64,000 nt of DNA from Rhizophagus clarus (Eukaryota; Glomeromycota; Glomeromycetes; Glomerales; Glomeraceae), in assembly GCA_015698045.1 (NCBI GenBank), contig BLAL01000257.1, positions 310,001-374,000 on the forward strand, read 5' to 3'. The notes under the pieces were generated by a model. It did not search any database, was not told the DNA's origin, and saw only the letters and a list, made by a program, of their open reading frames with translations. Within the stretch, counting starts at the first letter, position 1. Every line of letters begins with the position of its first letter. Shown piece by piece: positions 59,106-64,000 of this stretch. The position numbers and the translations under genes are program-made.

Positions 59106-59900
59106 GATGCGTCTTGCCAAAGGTTTGCCACAACCACCTCACTTTGTGCTTAGTTGTTTTATTTCAAATTTCCGTTCTATTAAAAATGAAGGCAATAATT
59201 TAATAAAACCTTCACTCCGTTGAACTTTTTTTTTTTATTATTTTGTCTGGTTTCTTTTTCGTTGAAGTTCCTTCCATTATAAAAAAAAAAAATATTTTTT
59301 AATATTTTTTTCAAGTTTCTTAATTTCAATTTGCAACATGTTGAGTGGTGGTGGTGAACGTACATGGTAGTAATCGTGGGGTGTACCTTGGATTGGAAAT
59401 TTGCTAGTAAAATCTAATTCAATTGATCACCGGTTGGATGATTGATATAAACATCATCAAATAACCGAATGAACGAATAAATATTCTCACAAGTCAATAA
59501 GCAATGTAAAAGGAAGTTTAAAGTAGTAAATAATAGGCTGCTCGAACTGGCAGGAAGGATAGTTTAGCAGAAGATGGTACAGCACCAGAAGATGACATAG
59601 TTTTCAGTAATATCTCACTTGAAAGATACCAGAGGTCTCATAGAAAAAATCGAAAGCTTACCACCATTTAATTAGAGGAAATGTTGTTGCATATGAAATT
59701 CTCACACTTTTTTTTTTTATATTGGTAGATGCAAACTTTATTTGTATTTATGTGAAAAAACATTAACAAAATCATTTACATTAGTGAACAGGACCTTCAC
59801 TATATACCAATTCACCAGATTATCTAATCTAAAAGTCATGAAAGAAACTTAATCCTTTCTTTTTTGTAATTTATATAATTAGATAGTTAATTTTAAGTAA

Positions 59901-60188
59901 TATGACTCAATTGATCGATAAAGATCACTATTCATTAATCACCAAATCAAACAACGAAATTCCTACACTCGGTAGAGACGGAAGAACAAGATTTTATGAT
60001 GAAATGATGAAACAACCGTTTTTTATCATTTTTCTATATTGAACATTACTATCGGTAATGATATTGAATACACGTGTAACATTGCAATCAAACTAAGACA
60101 GGTTCTTGGACAAGTGTCGCAGCCTAGAATAATTACAGAAGTAGGGAAATTTGAGGATCTCGAGGATGGCAGGGGATTACTTTTCTAA
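59901..60188 (+). pseudogene. Unidentified decayed coding fragment
   Basis: ATG at 59901 opens MTQLIDKDHYSLITKSNNEI and runs to ...QPFFIIFLY before a TGA. One base away, the frame SILNITIGNDIEYTCNIAIK, LRQVLGQVSQPRIITEVGKF continues to a stop at about 60188. The coding style is good and one frameshift joins them. The family is not recognised. Confidence 0.4.
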
Positions 60189-60299
60189 TTCTGTTCAGAC
60201 GAATTTTTATTTAATTATAAAGTTATATCCTCGTCGGCAGAATGAGACTGACGCAATGCTTACATTACTCAATTTACGCAACAATCAAATTCATAACCC

Positions 60300-60910
60300 T
60301 CTCTCCCCCACTCGTTCTGTTTTTTTTTTCCTTTTTGAACCCTCTCTTTTACAAAAAATTTTTTCTTTTATTTCTCGTTTGTCATACTAACGTTTCTTTA
60401 TATTATTTTAATATTTCTTTCTCCTTTAATCCTTTATTAAGTTGCCAGACATTTTAAATGAACCAGACTTGGAATATAAGTGGAAGGGGAATTTCTTTTT
60501 AATATTCTAAAAGTATTTGTAGGATATAGACTCCCGAACCTGGAAAACCCCAGACTTAGTGTAAATACTGCAAATGGAAAAGTTTGATTTCATGCCCAAA
60601 TGTTACATTCATTCAAGAGGAACTATCTTCAATTGATTTACAATTATGTTTTGCAGTTCCATGATAAGAAACTATAATTAAATTTATAATATATGGAATA
60701 ATATCATTTTTTGTGACGAGCTTATTAAATATTATCCATTATTTACACAAGTCAAATGTTATATATATATCATCATCATATATATTAAGAATAAGGGTAA
60801 TCGAAATTAATTTTTCCATCACGCAAATATTTCTGAATGAATAATAACCGATAAATATCGCCATCTCCTCTTAATACAAAAACTATGAAAACTATGACTA
60901 AAAAATTATA
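60300..60910 (+). repeat. Duplicated segment, copy 2
   Basis: Direct copy of 47515-48310. The conserved part CKYCKWKSLISCPNVTFIQE is kept, but a one-base insertion and a TAG precede it, so this copy is broken upstream. Confidence 0.55.
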
Positions 60911-61487
60911 AAAATTTTATAATTATATCGTAATTTTCTCATGTTTGGTGATTAGTCCATTGAAGGGCTAAAGAATCAGAAATGTGAGCATGTGAGCAAT
61001 GTCCAAAGTGGTTTGGTCAAACTTATTATAAAATAATTGATCGTGATGTTCAAAAAAAAATATTTTTTAAAAATCAATTTTGGGTCATGTGCTATTTTTA
61101 ATCACATGAGTCGATCTGTCGATGCTTTTGTTTTTCGTATATCGACTCGCACGACATTACGACATTTTGTACTACCTTCCGACTTGAAAAAAAAAACCAA
61201 TTTTTTTTTTTAAAAAAAAAAAAATACAAAAAAAAGACGTGAAATTTCGTGAGCTAGGAGCATATGCTCACCAGATATTCGATGAATCCGAATGTCAGAT
61301 GGACGAATGACCTACAAAAAAGACGTTTATCAGAACAAATTAAAGAATTTTCCGCCCATGTAATATCTGTTTAAAAGGTTTATAGGTATTTTAATCATTA
61401 TTTTTCTACTCTACTTTTTTTTTCGTGTTTTTCTTAATAAAAAAGCGCGTTAAATATTATAACTAGGTAAATGAAAACCATTGAGAG

Positions 61488-61668
61488 TCTGGAGCGAAAT
61501 ATTTAATTTATTGTGTTACATTTAGCGTATTGCAATTTTATTTTTATTTTTGTTTGCTAATGTAGCACAAAATTTAAGTGACGTAACGTGTGCGGACAAA
61601 TGGATATCGCCACGTGACCTTAATTAATCATAAACATATATTGTCCTTCGCTTTGCTCCGGACAATAA
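61488..61668. repeat. MITE with TCCGGAGCGAA ends, copy 2
   Basis: GTCTGGAGCGAAATATTT at the left and CTTCGCTTTGCTCCGGACAA at the right, with CACGTGACC inside; related to 42675-42845. Confidence 0.6.
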
Positions 61669-63129
61669 ATACTATTTGGTAATTGATTAATATATTCTAC
61701 TGCTTAAAATGTATGAGGCAAAAACTCATTAAAGCTGTAAAAAAATATTGATTCGCTTCACAATTTAAAGTTATGAAGAAATATAATCAAGTAGATTTCA
61801 CAATCATCGGAATTGAATCATAGAGATCATAGAGTTATATGTCCTAAAAGACAGAATAGAAAGGATAATATACTCTATATGAATAGCCCTTGTTATACTA
61901 TAAATAAGCATTGTGGGTTAGTTTAGCTCTATCGTAAATATTATATTCTTTGAGAAAAACAAATTACAAAAATAATGACGTACGATACTAAAAATAAACG
62001 TCGATCATATATCAAAAAAACAAAATAGGAAATTGGATGTTGACTAAAGAGAAATAAAGTAACCCTTACAATAATATAAATCTTACTATTATCGTGAAGT
62101 TCGTTCCGTTTGTCTCGAATTATTATAAATATGATTCCGTTTCACCTTTTCAAGTTTTTAATACCAAATAACGAAAATTCATAATTTCAATTACTTCAAA
62201 CTTTCGTATATATAATAAAAAGTAAAAGCAACTCAAGTCAAAATGAATCCAATCACTCCTAAACCAGTTGTTATTATTATCTCTGAAGTAACTGAAAACC
62301 CACTTACTATTATGTAAACGCTACGTTACATTTTATCAACAATAATACATTAATACCTTGGCGGCGTGGCGGAATATGCTTCTATCTTTTTAATCGACCT
62401 TGTACTATTGAAACTTTTTAACGACTTATTAATCAATATTATTTATTTGGAAACTTAAAATAAAAAAATATTTATATTTCCGTAGTTGTACAAATGAAAG
62501 AATTTAGAAGTTTGAATGCGTTTCATAAATCATGAAATTGAAAATCATAAGTTTGGCACGACTTAAAAAGACATTTTTGCAAATTATTTAGAATCATCAA
62601 ATCAAAAAGGAACTTTTTTACTGCGGATCACCCGGCATGCATAATACTATAATATTTAAAAATTTTTTTATTGATTTAAAATAACTTTATTAATTGAATA
62701 ACAATTACAGTCATCTCTCCATACAGTCACCTGGTCAGTTCCGGAAAAAACAGAAGTGTAACCTATGAAGAAGTTTAGAAAAAAATGTTTATATAGAGAA
62801 GTGACTATATAAGATGTGACTGTATAGAGGAACGACTGTATTATTATTCCAAAAATTATAAAAACAAAAATAATGCAATTAGAATTTAATTATTCTGATG
62901 CCATGAAACGATCCTTTCACCGATCAAATCTATCTATTCCTTTTTCTAGATAAAAACTTACTATTTACGATTTATGCATGGACTTCTATTTTCAGTTTTT
63001 TTTTTATTCAATTTTTTTTTATACATATATAGTTATTTTTTCATACATTACCAAATGTTCGGCACATAATCCTTTTTATTACGTGCCATAAGTCATAATT
63101 TAATTTTGTAAAAAAAAAACATAGATATG
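61669..63129. other. Intergenic region with a short ORF
   Basis: At 62243-62317 a 24-codon frame reads MNPITPKPVVIIISEVTENP... before a stop. It might be the N-terminal remnant of an HMG-type gene. At 62712-62845 the words TACAGTCATCTCTCCATACAG and CTATATAAGATGTGACTGTAT are repeat-like and inverted. No other gene. Confidence 0.35.
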
Positions 63130-64000
63130 TTATCTTGTGTTGTAATAAAATAACTTTGAATTAGACTGATCGTAACGTTCAACTGTTGCATTGTCAAAAT
63201 CGCTGAAAGAATAAGCTGTATGTGAAGTGGCATGACTTGCAAAATAAGGAAATTTATCGACTGGTTGCGCATTGAGGAATGAATCAAAGTTATTAACTCT
63301 CAAGGCATTTGGAGAAATATAAGATGTTGCTTCGATGGGGGTGAAACATTGAGAAATGAAATTTTCATGCGGAATGATATCATAGATCTCGGAGGTTGGA
63401 TGTTGCGCATAATCACGTTGTTGATTGAATGTCATATGGTTGGTGGGAGAAGGTAAGACGCCGTGTGTTGTTGACATGATTGTTGAAGATCTATCAATAG
63501 GCGATAGAAGAGATACGTTTGATACAGGAGATATGAACGGCATTGAATGACTTGATTTATTTTCAACTGTTGACGAAATATCACTGTATCCACTATTTCC
63601 ATAGCTGATAAATTTATCAGACTCATTGTTATTTTGAGTTGATGTTCGTTTTTTAGTACGCAGCTTCTTATCGTTAGGTTTTTTATTAGATCTTTTAGGT
63701 CGATAAACATAGTCAGGATAATCTTGCGTATGCTTTAATTTTGCTCTATCGGCAAGTATTGACCATTGAAATCTTTCTTTTTCATCTTCTTCTTGCCACA
63801 TTTTAGCAATAATTTTGGATACTCCACCAAGGGTTAAATTTTTATTTTGAGCCATAACATCATGTTGTTTTGCTTTGCGATATAAAATGAATGAATTTGG
63901 TGGACGAGGAATTCTTTTTAATTTTCTTACACGTTTTTTGGGCTTGGTAAGTGCAGTTGTTACGACTGATGCTTTTTGTGGAGATCCATTGGAGCAAGAT
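63130..64000 (-). CDS. MATA-HMG domain transcription factor, 5-prime end outside the window
   Basis: Open from the window edge (64000) to 63130, at least 290 residues without a stop. A basic stretch (TKPKKRVRKLKR) leads into the HMG box: IPRPPNSFILYRKAKQ, then NKNLTLGGVSKIIAKMWQEE, FQWSILADRAKLKHTQ and YPDYVYRPKRSNKKP. This is the MATA_HMG type of high-mobility-group box, which binds the DNA minor groove and is strongly expanded in Glomeromycotina. The C-terminal two thirds are Ser/Asn/Pro-rich and probably disordered. The Met at 63855 lies inside the box, so it is not the start. A regulatory role, not necessarily in mating, is likely. Confidence 0.88.
   Translation of the reverse strand, partial: SCSNGSPQKASVVTTALTKPKKRVRKLKRIPRPPNSFILYRKAKQHDVMAQNKNLTLGGVSKIIAKMWQEEDEKERFQWSILADRAKLKHTQDYPDYVYRPKRSNKKPNDKKLRTKKRTSTQNNNESDKFISYGNSGYSDISSTVENKSSHSMPFISPVSNVSLLSPIDRSSTIMSTTHGVLPSPTNHMTFNQQRDYAQHPTSEIYDIIPHENFISQCFTPIEATSYISPNALRVNNFDSFLNAQPVDKFPYFASHATSHTAYSFSDFDNATVERYDQSNSKLFYYNTR

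Overview
Organism. The window is a very AT-rich eukaryotic, most likely fungal, nuclear segment. Genes carry short GT...AG introns (about 50-90 bp, GTAAGT-like donors). The mix of families fits an arbuscular mycorrhizal fungus of the Rhizophagus type: tyrosine-kinase-like (TKL) kinases with an N-terminal Cys region, a MATA-HMG protein, divergent Hsp70-like proteins, Crinkler-type (CRN) proteins and abundant hAT transposons. The species assignment is inference from family content; no marker gene or rRNA is present. Layout. 1-2290: intron-rich array of unknown nature. 2460-4000: hairpin repeats, a decayed coiled-coil gene and a CRN-type C-terminal fragment. 4016-14930: a three-level transposon nest, in which an inverted-repeat element is split by a 9.3-kb LINE (16-bp target duplication) that is itself split by a 1.0-kb non-autonomous hAT element. 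15445-19840: a decayed hAT transposon containing a second hAT element. 20258-25400: CRN and coiled-coil pseudogenes, a tandem exon/intron array and a zinc-finger gene. 25962-32453: an acidic-protein gene broken by one homopolymer slip, a decayed coiled-coil/Hsp70-like gene and an intact three-exon membrane-protein gene. 33260-39513: zinc-binding gene remnants, a 243-bp hAT MITE with perfect target duplication, and a second Hsp70-like copy split by a 2.9-kb hAT element. 41193-41503: an intact two-exon gene for a small secreted Cys-rich peptide. 43991-58213: three TKL-type kinase genes interspersed with repeats, a regulator-like pseudogene and a third CRN pseudogene. 58214-63129: repeats and gene fragments. 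63130-64000: a MATA-HMG gene running off the right edge. Interplay. Five genes look expressible: three kinases, the membrane protein and the secreted peptide, plus the partial HMG factor and the zinc-finger protein. Most other coding sequence consists of decayed members of expanded families, hit repeatedly by hAT insertions whose 8-bp target duplications can still be read. No operon-like linkage is seen or expected. Frame breaks often sit in homopolymer runs, so assembly error cannot be excluded for some of the calls of pseudogene.
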